A stretch of 64,000 nucleotides of DNA from Spongilla lacustris (Eukaryota; Porifera; Demospongiae; Spongillida; Spongillidae), in assembly GCA_949361645.1 (NCBI GenBank), contig OX442429.1, positions 3,699,147 through 3,763,146 on the forward strand, in the 5' to 3' direction. The notes beneath the pieces are model-generated. The model saw nothing but the letters and a program-made list of their open reading frames with translations, ran no database searches and was not told the DNA's origin. The position numbers and the translations under genes were made by a program. Shown piece after piece: positions 54,712 through 64,000 of this stretch (position 1 is the first letter of the stretch; every line of letters starts with the position of its first letter).

Positions 54712-54990
54712 AATATCTCCTCCAGAGATCTTGTCCCCAGACCACACTTCAACCCACAACTCGCTCCCAGACCCAGCTTTACCCAAAACAATTCAAACTC
54801 CAGCATCTCCTCCAGAGATCTTGTCCCCAGACCACACTTCAACCCACAACTCGCTCCCAGACCCAGCTTTACCCAAAACAATTCAAACTCCAGCTCTACC
54901 CAAAACAATTCAAACTCTACCAGACCCAGCTCTACCCAAAACAACTCAAATTCTACCAGACCCAGCTCTACCCAAAACAATTCAAAATCT
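54712..54990 (+). repeat. Tandem repeats, 93 bp (two units) then about 36-39 bp
   Basis: A 93-bp unit (ATCTCCTCCAGAGATCTTGT...) occurs twice, followed by four shorter CCAGACCCAGCTCTACCCAA units. They encode the Pro-rich N-terminus of the ORF below. Confidence 0.9.
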
Positions 54991-55564
54991 ACCAACACCA
55001 ACACAGGCCTCAATGACCCCAACCACAACCCCACATACCCAAGACCAACCCAGATCATCCTTCACACAAGATACAAAACAAAACAAAATCGCCACAGCAA
55101 TCAGGGGGAAAAAATGGGATGTAGTACTACACAAATACACCCAAATCAGAAAATTTTACGAACTGGCCCTACAACATGCCACATTCAATGAAGAATGCCT
55201 GGAAGAAGGTGTCTTCCCTCTGGGAAGCAAGGCATCGGCCACCTGTGCCACCCTTGGGGCTGACGACAACCTCAGAAATGAACACACTTCTATTCTAAAA
55301 AGAGCCAGCATAGAAATAACGGTTGCCAATGTGCGCCACTTAAAAAAACTCGCTGACTCCACAGCCAAACAACTCACTAAAATTGAGATAGCACTTGACA
55401 ACAACAAAACCACAGACGTTGCCACACACAACAAATGGCGAAGCACAAACGACATGCAAAAATTACATGACGACCTCAAGACAAGGAGAAACAAAAAGAT
55501 TACCAAAACAAAACTTGCACATAGAAACAACCTAATCTACCAAGAGGAATGTCAAAGAATCTAG
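54731..55564 (+). CDS. Hypothetical protein, Pro-rich repeats plus helical C-terminus (277 codons)
   Basis: LPDPALPKTIQT repeats are followed by a non-repetitive C-terminal half rich in Lys, Asn, Ala and Leu (YELALQHATFNEECLEEGVFP, KKLADSTAKQLTKIEIAL) likely to form coiled coils. That half somewhat recalls the region upstream of RT in some retroelements; I am not sure. The overlapping frames on both strands are shadows. Confidence 0.4.
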   Translation: MSPDHTSTHNSLPDPALPKTIQTPASPPEILSPDHTSTHNSLPDPALPKTIQTPALPKTIQTLPDPALPKTTQILPDPALPKTIQNLPTPTQASMTPTTTPHTQDQPRSSFTQDTKQNKIATAIRGKKWDVVLHKYTQIRKFYELALQHATFNEECLEEGVFPLGSKASATCATLGADDNLRNEHTSILKRASIEITVANVRHLKKLADSTAKQLTKIEIALDNNKTTDVATHNKWRSTNDMQKLHDDLKTRRNKKITKTKLAHRNNLIYQEECQRI

Positions 55565-55628
55565 CCACTGCCCAGTCTACTCAACAATCCCCAACCAAAA
55601 CCTAAACAGACTCCTCCAGTTCAATGTA

Positions 55629-56120
55629 CCAGCTTGTTTTTCTTTTAGAATTCAGGTTGCCTAACTTCTGGCTTTAAAAACAGCACCATTTTCGGATGAA
55701 TTTCATTAAAACGATGCCTTTATAAACAGTTATTCTCAGTTATGGCTAAGTAAGTGGGCAGTGGTACGACTCAAACCAAGAACGGTTCTTTCAGAACCAA
55801 GCATAATCCATCTGTGAACGATGGCGGAGAGCAAGATAAGGGGTAGCGCGTACTTGGGCATCGCTGCAGGAAAGGAAAGTTCCGAGAGTAATCCCAGCGA
55901 TGCCCAACCGCCGCCCAGGTATGCTCTACCCCTATACTTACTCTCCACCATCGGTCACAACTGAAAAGATCCGTTTTCAGCTTGAGTCATACCACCGGAC
56001 CGCCCACTTTATCAGCAATAACTGATTATAACAGCACGTTCTAATGAAATTCATATGAAAATGGTCTGTTTTTAAAGCCAGAAGTTTGGCAACCTGAATT
56101 CTAGTGGAAAAACAAGCTGG
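55629..56120. mobile_element. TA-flanked MITE with long inverted arms and a small central ORF
   Basis: Ends CCAGCTTGTTTTTC and complement, TA at 55627-55628 and 56121-56122. Arms of about 180 bp pair with mismatches (ATTCAGGTTGCC / GGCAACCTGAAT). The centre contains a 47-codon frame (55821-55964) starting MAESKIRGSAYLG, origin unknown. Confidence 0.83.
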
Positions 56121-56616
56121 TATACTGTAAAAAGAGGCCCAAACGATGCAATAATCATCGCTTGGAACAAGTACATGCTTCGTTTAGCATGAATCGAGCG
56201 CTTCGAAACACAAAATGGCAAACACGTATAGTCTTTATAAGCTACGTATCACTCAACAATAACCGAATGGTTTCCCGGGTTCAGAATCTGGCTCGGCCAA
56301 ATCATTTAGAGGTTGGTGCTTAAGCTACATCCCAATAATCATCCTGATCCGCTATCCCTGAGTGAAGATAAACAGGAAAACTCAGTTGACAAGACTGGGG
56401 TCACTGAAAACGAAAGTGGTAGAACGTGACAGTCACATGATACATCATATTTTTGTCTACTTGATGACTATTGTATAGTCCATGTATCTGTGCAGTTAGA
56501 TTTTCAATATCACATGTGGTTATTGTTTTAAATTCAAGTAAACATAAATTTAATGTCAATTTTTTTTCGTTCAACTACCACGATCTCCACTGTACAGACC
56601 CTCACCACCACACCCA
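56121..56616. other. No recognisable gene
   Basis: Unremarkable mixed sequence without motifs I can name. Confidence 0.4.
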
Positions 56617-57021
56617 TTGGAAACAAACACAACAAAAAAACACCAACTGAAGACCCCACAACATCCAGCAACCCTTCATGATGCACACCACACGGCGCCC
56701 ACCCGTAGTCATGGATCCAACCCCCATCCTTTACCTACCACAATCACAACAAACCCAACAAACAAACACATACAACACAACAACAACAAGGACTCCCACC
56801 ACACTGAACAATCCCCCACAACTAATGTCCCTCAGATTCGGACCACCACCACTGATGTCCCTCAACCTGCACCGAACTCCACCCACAACTACCTACAGGG
56901 CTCAACCAAACTTCCTGTACCACACAACAGCTTCATACCCGCACACCACACCAACCCTTCGACACACTCATTCTTTTTAGAACCCCTCTACCCAAGCAAA
57001 CGAAGACACACAATGGCGTAG
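56617..57021 (+). other. Pro/Thr/His-rich low-complexity open frames
   Basis: Two overlapping plus frames (56617-57021, 56678-56980) in ACC/CAA-rich sequence similar in composition to the ORF at 54731. They may be part of the same element or gene, separated by the MITE; no domain is visible. Confidence 0.3.
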
Positions 57022-57360
57022 AGGGATACCAAGAGAGACCAGGCCCCTCCCACTTAAATTACAGCTATGTCATCTTTGTAGCTCCTCTAGTTTGCACACC
57101 AATCTTTACTAAAACACTGCATGTTTGCAGCTAGGTTGTATTCAAGATTTGCATGGTACCTGTTGTGTGCACCGGTTTACAGGTGCCCATTTTCAAGTAA
57201 GCAAAAGGGAGTTTGAAATTTCCTAAATGTACGTGAGGTGATTCCAGGCAACATCCATTCTTAGGAAATCCTGACCCTTTGTGTAACACTTGCTGTATTC
57301 AAGATTCTAGGTGCTTAACGTTTGAAGAAAACCTGTGCAGAATTTGGCATAGGAGATGGT

Positions 57361-57915
57361 ATGGTGGATCGCCTTAACAGCAGTCTGATTGGAAAAGTCA
57401 GCTTCCACTCCTGCTCAATATCTATCGTACAGCCCGTCGCACATCAACCCACCTGAACCCGTTTTTGCTGCTAATGGTAAGAGACCCTGTGCTACCAATC
57501 ATACCATCACCGGCAGGAGATGATAGGAAGGGTCACGATCCACACAGTTATGAACATACCCGGACAGTCAGATTAAGAGGCCAGGTGGAGTGCCATATTA
57601 CACAGGAAGCACAACGATGGAAAGAGTTCTGTGACAGTACAACTGAAAGTAGAACCTTCCTTCTGGCTGCACGTACGTGTACCAACAGCTGGCAAGCTGG
57701 ATGCAAGATGGGAAGGAGGATGGACTGTGAAGAAGGTGCTGTCCCCAGTAAATGTTGCAGTTGAACACACCACGACAGCAAGGACTCATGTTAATAGACT
57801 CCAGCAACATTTTTTGAGAGGAGAGATTAAGGCACATGGTGTAGAACATGGTGTTGTATCGATAGCTGATTGGGAAACACTTCACATTGAACACTTCATC
57901 CTCCCACCTCAATAA
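57361..57915 (+). pseudogene. Gypsy G: integrase end fragment
   Basis: Plus-strand phrases MVDRLNSSL, YRTARRTSTHLNPFLLLMVRDPVLP and, after a frame change, LDARWEGGWTVKKVLSPVNV and RTHVNRLQQHF match the end of the integrase core and the C-terminal DNA/chromatin-binding domain of Ty3/gypsy elements. The rest of the element is missing. Confidence 0.72.
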
Positions 57916-58610
57916 GAACAATAGCAAGCTGAAGTAGGAAGACACTACCCTCAACGTGTTTGGCACCCGGTGTTGGATACTGAATCCTTGGGGTAAAACT
58001 TAAATGAATGGTGGGACGAATGTCTGGGGACTTGTAGCTAATTATGTTATAACATATATGCACTTGGCAGGACAACTACTGCTGCATAGCTGGTTTGAAA
58101 GACTGGTCCGTCCCTTCATGATAATAGCCAAACAGACTCGTGGACGGATCTACCCAGGATGCAACATCAAAAGACTATTTAAACTGTCTGTATGTATCGA
58201 TGCATGTGTTGTGCGGGTATATTCTTGGCTGAGTTAAGCCATTAAGTTCAAGTTGAACTAACGAGACGAGGGTATTTCAATTGCATCGATTCATTCTGCT
58301 ACGATAATTTATTGATGAAAATACAAGGATTGCATAATATTGCACAAGGATTGCATGACATTCAAAACACTGCAGAACCAAAAAGTTTGATCTATGCACA
58401 AGACCCTCTTTCCATGTAGTGGTGATGTAATCCATCCACAGCTGTGGGAATCAGGGTCTACCTCCGGCCCTTCCTTGGTACCACCACATGTTTCTCCTCT
58501 GCACAATTTGTTCAATGCATCTACATGTACCTACAATGTAGATGCATTGTCCCCATTCATTACAAGCGTCTTTCAAGCAAGTTGGACTATCATATGTTTG
58601 GTCTGGTTTT
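57916..58610. other. No recognisable gene; possible decayed LTR
   Basis: This follows an integrase 3' end, where an LTR would lie, but there is no partner copy in the window to test it. A hairpin CATCTACATGTA...TACAATGTAGATG occurs at about 58518-58548. Confidence 0.35.
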
Positions 58611-58614
58611 TTAA

Positions 58615-58818
58615 CTCTTTGACCGCCAAGTGCATATATATATACTAAAAATTAATTCGCGTTCACCGCCAAGTGCATATATATATGCACACATATAGAA
58701 AACCAGTCTGTGTCGCACGGTTACACGCTCCATGTACCAATAAGCCCTAGTGGCATAGAGCTATGATCGGAGCATTGGTTTTTAATTAAAAGGAAAGCGG
58801 GAACGAACAGCTGCAGGT
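58615..58818. mobile_element. TTAA MITE, copy 3, truncated
   Basis: Begins after TTAA (58611-58614) with CTCTTTGACCGCCAAGTGC and follows copy 1 (11712 onwards) closely up to GAACGAACAGCTGCAGGT, then stops. The other end is absent. Confidence 0.9.
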
Positions 58819-58835
58819 CGAGGGGTCCGCCACCA

Positions 58836-59012
58836 TTGAAATCTCATACACTCTAGTGAGAAATCAAATAGAAATCTTGAAATCAATAGAAATCCGGGAG
58901 AAATCATGAAATCATATTGAAATCTAGAAATCCGTCAGAAATCACTTGAAATACGGTAGAAATCACATTGAAAATCACCGTAAATTTAGAAATCACAGCC
59001 GTAAATTTAGAA
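58836..59012. repeat. Cluster of GAAATC hexamers
   Basis: About fourteen GAAATC or near-GAAATC words at spacings of roughly 8-16 bp, directly after the truncated MITE. No strict period, so it is a degenerate short-unit array. Confidence 0.75.
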
Positions 59013-59167
59013 ATTACATCCGTATTTTCTTTAAAAACTAATGCATTTTTTATAACTACTTTTGCTAATACAATAACAATTATTAATGTTTTTAATTATA
59101 TGCCAATTATACCAATGGACTTAAAATTATGACATAATTATACTTATACTCGTACGAAATAATCAGT

Positions 59168-59677
59168 ATGGAGCTCGGAGCTTGCAATCCAGAATCAGAA
59201 GAATCAAAAGTTAAGTGTGTTGAGCGCCTGTTGAGGTCAAAGCTGCCAGGCTACATACTCAATGTAGTTAAGGCATGGGACACAATTTTACGCGCACGCC
59301 CCGTACGTTTCTTGGTAACAACATTGAATTACATCATTCCAGGTTGTTGCAGGCGCGCCGTGCGCGATATACAGATAGAAAACCATTTCTCCATTATGAT
59401 GTACAAGCGATATGTTTCTTATAAGCATATTATGCGGAGCGGCACTCCGTCTAGTTTCTACAGCGACCGGATTGGTTATGATAACTATCGATACCGCGCC
59501 GACCGCGTTTTAAGGTTAGATAGACGCCCGCCACCAGGTCTAAATATATATATTGCTACTTCATTCACACTATCGTGGTTGCAGACCATTCTTTCACGTC
59601 AGTGTGAGCACGGTGTTACTATTAACTCTCCAACCTTCGTTTTAAATCAGCAGTACATTAAGCCTTTGTGTGAATGA
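59168..59677 (+). CDS. Hypothetical protein (169 codons)
   Basis: Starts MELGACNPESEESKVKCVER and is non-repetitive with balanced composition, rich in Arg and Tyr in the middle. No domain recognised. It lies between the GAAATC cluster and the 63-bp minisatellite. It may be an exon or a decayed ORF; codon use gives no strong hint. Confidence 0.35.
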   Translation: MELGACNPESEESKVKCVERLLRSKLPGYILNVVKAWDTILRARPVRFLVTTLNYIIPGCCRRAVRDIQIENHFSIMMYKRYVSYKHIMRSGTPSSFYSDRIGYDNYRYRADRVLRLDRRPPPGLNIYIATSFTLSWLQTILSRQCEHGVTINSPTFVLNQQYIKPLCE

Positions 59678-59689
59678 AGCCAGTACAGC

Positions 59690-60690
59690 CCTGGAGGGTT
59701 TGGCCAGTGCGTGAGGTAGAATGGGGTTAGGTACACATTTCCAGCAGAGAACAGTTTCTGAGGGTGTGGCCTGTATGTGGGGCGTAAAAGGGTTAACAGC
59801 ACTGCAGCAAAGCATAGTCCTTGTGAGTGTGACCTGTATATGAGGACTTGTATGTGAGGCAGAAATAGGTTAAGCGCACAGCAGCAGAGCAGAGTCCATG
59901 TGGGTGTGACCTATATGTGAGGTAGGAAAGGGTTAACCACACAGCGGCAGAGCAGAGTCCTTGTGGGTGTGAGGCAGAGAAGGGTTAAGCGCACTGCAGC
60001 AGAGCAGAGTCCTTGTGGGTGTGACCTGTGCGTGAGGCAGAAAAGGGTTAACCGCATTGCGGCAGAGAAGAGTCCTTGTGGGTGTGACCTGTATGTGAGG
60101 ACTTGTATGTGAGGCAGAAAAGGGTTAAGCGCACTGCGGCAGAGCAGAGTCCTTGTGGGTGTGACCTGTATGTGAGGCAGGAAAGGGTTAACCGCACAGC
60201 GGCAGAGCATAGTCCTTGTGGGTGTGACCTTTATGTGAGGCAGAAAAGGGTTAGGCGCTCTGTGGCAGAGCAGAGTCCTTGTGGGTGTGACCTGTATGTG
60301 AGGTAGGAAAGGGTTAACCGCACAGCGGCAGAGCAGAGTCCTTGTGGGTGTGACCTTTATGTGAGGCAGAAAAGGGTTAAGCGCTCTGCGGCAGAGCAGA
60401 GTCCTTGTGGGTGTGACCTGTACGTGAGGCAGAAAACGGTTAACCGCATTGTGGCAGAGAAGAGTCCTTGTGGGTGTGACCTGCATGTGAGGCAGGAAAG
60501 GGTTAAGCGCACTGCGGCAGAGCAGAGTCCTTGTGGGTGTGACCTGTATGTGGGGGAGAAAAGGGTTAACCGCATTGCGGCAGAGAAGAGGTCTTGTAGG
60601 TGTGACCTTTATGTGAGGCAGGAAAGGGTTAACTGCACAGCGGCAGAGCACATTGTGGGTGTGACCTGTATGTGAGAGCCCCTGAGGGTG
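59690..60690. repeat. 63-bp minisatellite, about 15 units
   Basis: Unit GTGTGACCTGTATGTGAGGC...AGGGTTAACCGC...GCAGAGTCCTTGTGG. Two subtypes, CACAGCGG and CATTGCGG/CACTGCGG, interleave. 63 bp is a multiple of three, so long frames are open on both strands (e.g. 59911-60741, minus), but these are not credible genes. Confidence 0.95.
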
Positions 60691-60729
60691 TGGCCCATTG
60701 GCGACAGAGATGTCATAATTTGTACGCAC

Positions 60730-61130
60730 GTATTTATACAATGTATACTATTAGTAGTTATAGCGCGGCTTTACTAGGTACTCATGCGCTTGGAAGTTAC
60801 CGTTGATTGGTCGATCGTATATGCAAGCTAGATTGACCGTCATCGGTAACACCAGCTGCATTTTAATAGGCGACGTAGATCTGTAGCTATATATTGAGGT
60901 TAGGTACACATTTCCGTGGCAGAGAAGAGTCCGGGCCCTGAGTGTATGTGAGGCCTATTGAGGTTAAGCACACATTTTCGGCAAAGAAGATATTGTACGT
61001 GCGCTGCATACACGTATTTATATACACACCTACCTTAGCGCGGCTTGTACACTTGGAAGTTACCTCTGATTGATCGATTGTATTCAAGCTAGATTGACCT
61101 TCATCGGTAACAGCAGCTGCAAATAAGATG
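60730..61130. repeat. Degenerate direct duplication (about 150 bp, period about 280 bp)
   Basis: CACGTATTTATA, GCGCGGCTT, CTTGGAAGTTACC, GATTGATCGAT, CAAGCTAGATTGACC and TCATCGGTAAC occur in the same order in 60727-60862 and 61011-61121; parts of the 63-bp unit lie between (60898-60975). Confidence 0.8.
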
Positions 61131-61685
61131 ATTGGCAGAAATGTTCGTAATAACCACACCCCACTTATATGGCCGCTTTTTGGCCGCATAGATGATGGTG
61201 CTTAACTTCAGAACGACTTGCCGAATCGAAAACACAAATAGATGAAGTCCTGGTAACAACCTGGTTGTTCAAGAGGGACTATATTTTGTTATGGCGGGTG
61301 GAACTTGTAATTCATACAATGGATGGGCTCGCAATATTGTAATAAAAATTAGTAAACAAAAAAATCAGTGCCGCAGACTCCCTGTTTTTTGCATTGTTCA
61401 TGATTACTAGAATACGATGTACTCTTTTCCCAAGCATTGCGAGTTAGGCAAAAGTTTGGTGCATACGCTAGTCCATATTTCGTGAACATTAGCCTACTTT
61501 TTACCGGCGGCCTTTTGCATAACATTATGTTAAGGAAATAGTTGCGTAAACCAGCAGGTGGCGATGCGCGCGTAGTTGCTATGACAACATAATATGTTTA
61601 CATGATGTACAAATGACATGACAAGACAACAACATGATAAACAAAGCATTTGATTGTTCATTCTTGAAGTGGTAGATGTTGAAAG
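61131..61685. other. No recognisable gene
   Basis: No motif, repeat or element end seen. Confidence 0.4.
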
Positions 61686-62453
61686 TTGCCACTTGGAGGT
61701 CTTCATTTTCTCCATTCAAAAGTTGTGTCCCATGCCTTAACTACATTGAGTAGTCAGTTGCATGTTGCTGCGGGATTCGACACACTCGACACTTTGGCAC
61801 GCATGGATGTTGGAAACCAACCGGGCAATTCCATCCAGATCATTGAAGAATACATCTCTTCCAACTTTCCAGGCGACGCCAGGTACATCCATGCTCCATT
61901 ACTTGGATCAACGTGCAAATTTCCCCCTGGATACCGTATTAGAATCGAGCGATTTGTGCAAGAACTGCGCTCAAGCCACGTATGTCACGACCTCGTCAAT
62001 GATACTGTTCGGCCTGCTACGAAGAAAAAGAAAATAAAACCATGAACCAGAAGCCGCAGCAGCTGCACAAGCTCCAGCTGGAGAAATTTTTCTACTTTAG
62101 CGGAAAGCCGCACTACCTCGACGATTATTTCGAGACTTCGTCAGCAGATCAATGCGTGGCAAAAAAAGTTACCTGATGAAAGGCTGCAAAGTTTGCAAGA
62201 AAATGTACACTATGAGTTGACTATGAAAGAAGAACAAGCTGTGGTGAGTTGCAAGTTGTGTTCTAGAAATCTCATTCCTAGTACTAAACACAACAAGCTA
62301 ATCTTGTCCAATTGGACACGTCACATTATTACATGTTACAAGGCTCCCAAAGAGCATAATCACATTGAAAAATACTTCTTGAACCTACCATCACAAGCTG
62401 ATAAGCCTTGCACATCTAAATCAGCTAACACAGCGGTTCACTTGCATGATTGA
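61686..62453 (+). pseudogene. Hypothetical zinc-finger-like ORF with one in-frame stop
   Basis: One plus-strand frame of 255 codons is interrupted only by TGA at 62043-62045. The first part contains NSIQIIEEYISSNFPGDARY and ends in a Lys-rich nuclear-localisation-like run (KKKKIK). The second has a helix (LRQQINAWQKKLPDERL) and CKLCSRN...WTRHIITC, a BED/C2H2-like C-x2-C...H-x4-C pattern. The layout suggests the DNA-binding front end of a transposase; splicing around the stop is possible. Start codon uncertain. Confidence 0.4.
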
Positions 62454-62939
62454 GGGCCCGCCTCTGCACATTCATGCGCACGGATCCAATTGGATCCGAT
62501 GTTAGCCGGTTGTACGATGACAGTACACGTGTGCGGACCAATAGGAAACGGCCGTGGAAGTGAGGCTCGTTTGGTCGCACGTTTTCACACGCTGATAATT
62601 CGTCTGCCTACCCCGTACGAGTTGTTCGGATCGTCTAACAACACCGTACGACTGTCAACCCGGCCCCGTACGGGCTGTTTAGATCGTTTACCTGGCCCCG
62701 TTTTGATCATTAACAGGGCACTCGTTAATAGAAGTGGCACATACTCATTTTTACTAGCAGTGAATGGCACTAAGTGTAAATAGTGCACTACACATTCACG
62801 TAATACTGATAATACTAGTGACATCCATTATATTTGCTCACGTGAGAACGGCACCAAGGCATATAAATCCACGCCCTCGGTTTTGCAATCACGTGATCAG
62901 ATGGTCATAAATGTAAAGCACATAACTAAACGTTGTATC
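62454..62939. other. No recognisable gene
   Basis: A GC-richer stretch with repeated CCCCGTACG phrases (62610-62675); nothing else. Confidence 0.4.
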
Positions 62940-63830
62940 GTAAAAGTACAATCATTCGCTTGATCAAATTAGAGTCCTTCCAGGGAAGGAAGAGATGGCA
63001 CCTCTCACACGCTACTAGTATGGGGGAGCACGTATTGGAGAACACTGCGTAGAGAGATGTTTGGATGTTTGTACTCCAAGCACACATCAGTCATCCATTA
63101 CCTTGCCTTCAATACAAGACAATGCTTTCTCATGAGGATGAGAAACAGCGTGTAAGGAGAGTGTGTAAGAATGTCTCAGTACGTACCTTGTTCCAATCAT
63201 TTGCAGTCCTTCCAGAGAAGGAAGAGATGGCACCTCTCACAGGCAGGGCAGATCTCTGCTACGTGGATGGATGGGGAGCAATTATTGGAGAACACTGCGT
63301 AGATGTGTGTACTCCAAGCACACGTCAGTCATCCATTATCTTGCCTTCAATACAAGACAATACTTTCTCATGAGGATGAGAAACAGCGTGTAAGGAGAGT
63401 GTGTAAGAATGTCTCAGTACATACCTTCTCACAATCATTCACTTGATCAAATTATAGTCCTTCCAGGGAAGAGATGGCACCTCTCACACGCAGTATGGCG
63501 GAGCACTTATTGGAGAACACTGCGTAGAGAGATGTTTGGATGTGTGTACTTCAAGCACATATCAGTCATCCAGTACCTTGCCTTCAATTCTTTCTCATGA
63601 GGATGAGAAACAGAGTGTAAGGAGAGTGTGTAAAAATGTCTCCGTACGTACCTTGTTACAATCATTTGCAGTCCTTCCAGGGAAGGAAGAAATGGCACCT
63701 CTCACAGGCAGGGCTACATGGATGTATGGGGAGCACTTATTGGAGAACACTGCGTAGAGAGAAGTTTGGATGTTTGTACTCCAAGCACACATCAGTCATC
63801 CATTACCTTCCCTTCAATCATATTTTCTGT
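62940..63830. repeat. Tandem repeat, four units of about 214-251 bp in two alternating subtypes
   Basis: GTCCTTCCAG recurs at 62974, 63206, 63457 and 63671. Units 1 and 3 are preceded by CTTGATCAAATTA, units 2 and 4 by CAATCATTTGCA, so the higher-order period is about 480 bp. Each unit includes GGAGAACACTGCGTAGA and CTCATGAGGATGAGAAACAG. Confidence 0.92.
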
Positions 63831-64000
63831 TTCAAATCATACCCGCATACACTCAAACGATGACGCGCAGTAAAGATGTGCTGACGGAATCAGATGTCTT
63901 GGAATAACCTGACCAGGCTGTGACAAAAAAAAAAGACGCTGCCACCTCCTAGAGGTTTTCTGCAAAAACTGGTGGCTGGTGCGGGCCCGTGCTGATGTAC
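63831..64000. other. Window end, no feature seen
   Basis: Unique-looking sequence with a short A run; nothing to annotate. Confidence 0.4.

Noticed and set aside
54177..55058. 293-codon minus-strand frame
   Set aside because: Only its 3' part (54660-54207) is piggyBac-like; the rest is antisense of the Pro-rich repeat ORF.
59911..60741. 276-codon minus-strand frame and plus-strand partners
   Set aside because: The 63-bp unit keeps both strands open; there is no unique sequence or start context supporting a gene.

Overview
This window looks like a repeat-dominated piece of an animal nuclear genome, most likely an early-branching marine invertebrate such as a sponge. That placement is inference. 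It rests on mag-type Ty3/gypsy elements, DIRS-like tyrosine-recombinase retroelements, Tc1, hAT and piggyBac relatives, many MITEs and minisatellites, and frequent TACATGTA-like words. I recognise no single-copy housekeeping gene, rRNA or tRNA gene. Nearly every coding stretch belongs to a mobile element, and most are broken.

Layout. 1-3802: a minus-strand gypsy element (A) that runs off the left edge and is inserted in a gene with a proline-rich minisatellite (3803-4645), itself next to a Tc1-like terminus at 4687. 4989-9520: MITE, 200-bp inverted repeat, RT-element remnant. 10133-11500: gag-like ORF of a DIRS-like element with SAP and CCCH motifs. 11712-21120: a patchwork of minus-strand gypsy remnants (D, E) cut by two copies of a TTAA-flanked MITE, a 3-kb palindromic transposon carrying a transposase-like gene in each arm (13105-16101), a TA-flanked fold-back element (16782-18127) and a small inversion (about 19858-20580). 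21206-24755: a Tc1 relic split by a nearly intact hAT transposon (21755-24722). 25.5-29.9 kb: gag remnant, minisatellite, palindrome. 29905-35368: an AT-rich satellite of roughly 160-190 bp units, interrupted by a MITE and a 2.5-kb element.

The most informative block is 34309-49602, a nest of insertions readable from target-site duplications. The satellite contains a DIRS-like element. One of that element's terminal repeats contains an 11-kb Tc1-type transposon (35523-46508). A second, BEN-like gene inside the Tc1 unit contains a gypsy element with 143-bp LTRs (36629-43176). The gypsy gag-protease junction contains a TTAA-flanked 2.4-kb element (37628-40020), and that holds a 31-bp minisatellite. 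The Tc1 unit therefore carries a transposase and a convergent BEN-like gene. A related BEN-like gene beside a similar Tc1 terminus occurs at 3.8-4.7 kb. This two-gene Tc1 arrangement is my best candidate for an undescribed system.

49.6-64 kb: mostly gene-poor, with a fold-back element, a piggyBac transposase 3' fragment, a TA-flanked MITE, a plus-strand gypsy integrase remnant, three anonymous ORFs, and tandem repeats of 63 bp and about 230 bp. All calls are by eye from sequence and family memory; no search was run.
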